Shown piece after piece: positions 5,686 through 5,728 of a stretch of DNA of 5,728 bases. Numbering within the stretch: the first letter of the stretch is position 1; each line of letters opens with the position of its first letter. Below the pieces are notes generated by a model. That model searched no databases. It saw only the letters and a program-made list of their open reading frames with translations, and was not told the DNA's origin. Source of the stretch: Comamonadaceae bacterium (GTDB taxonomy: Bacteria; Pseudomonadota; Gammaproteobacteria; Burkholderiales; Burkholderiaceae_C); assembly GCA_947460065.1 (NCBI GenBank), contig CANHGF010000183.1:1-5728 (forward strand), given 5' to 3'. A program made the position numbers and the translations under genes.

Positions 5686-5701
5686 AGACGTCCGGATGTT
5701 T
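5686..5701 (+). promoter_or_regulatory. Putative operator site C, near the right edge
   Basis: AGACGTCCGGATGTTT differs from site A at one position of 16 (G for A at the fifth base). It lies 22-37 bases before the ATG at 5723, and starts 39 bases after the beginning of a TTGACA; at site A the same distance is 41. Together with site B it brackets about 90 bp of probable divergent promoter DNA. Confidence 0.57.
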
Positions 5702-5728
5702 CCGGCCAGAGAGCGAATACCCATGCCA

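Noticed and set aside
1333..5701. The TCCGGATGTTT repeats as transposon ends or attachment sites
   Set aside because: All copies are short, lie at promoter positions and have no flanking target duplications or integrase gene nearby. An operator explains position and palindromy better, though recombination repeats cannot be fully excluded.

Overview
The window is about 5.7 kb of GC-rich DNA with dense genes. It most resembles a member of the order Burkholderiales (Betaproteobacteria, probably a Comamonadaceae-like lineage). The evidence is a Tat-exported Bug-family solute receptor, a class III CoA-transferase, a HutC-type GntR regulator and intergenic repeats of a kind common in that group. 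This placement is inference; no rRNA or other marker gene is present.

Layout from left to right. (1) Bases 1-699, minus strand: the N-terminal 233 codons of a thiolase-like acetyl-CoA acetyltransferase that runs off the left edge. (2) Bases 700-1350: an intergenic stretch of about 650 bp. It holds a REPIN-like pair of inverted G/C-rich hairpin units, two copies of a CTTGACA(A/G)GCTCAG-like word, and at its right end a possible promoter and an operator-like palindrome. (3) Bases 1351-2631, plus strand: a complete CaiB/BaiF class III CoA-transferase. (4) A strong hairpin at 2647-2677 between two convergent genes. (5) Bases 5545-2706, minus strand: a three-gene operon read leftwards. It encodes a D-2-hydroxyacid dehydrogenase, a Bug-type periplasmic substrate-binding protein with a Tat signal, and a GntR/UTRA regulator, with gaps of 39 and 17 bp. 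(6) Bases 5546-5728: the operon's upstream region, which probably also serves a rightward gene just beyond the edge.

The genes fit a small organic-acid catabolic locus. The Bug protein would bind an extracellular carboxylate, the dehydrogenase would interconvert a 2-hydroxyacid and a 2-oxoacid, the CoA-transferase would form an acyl-CoA, and the thiolase-like protein may act on acyl-CoA chains. The substrate cannot be read from the sequence.

The most notable observation is a 16-bp near-palindrome with core TCCGGATGTTT. It occurs three times (1333-1348, 5577-5592, 5686-5701), each just upstream of a gene start: the CoA-transferase, the dehydrogenase operon, and a probable rightward gene at the right edge. 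It is a good candidate for the operator of the GntR regulator, which would make the locus a self-contained, autoregulated regulon.
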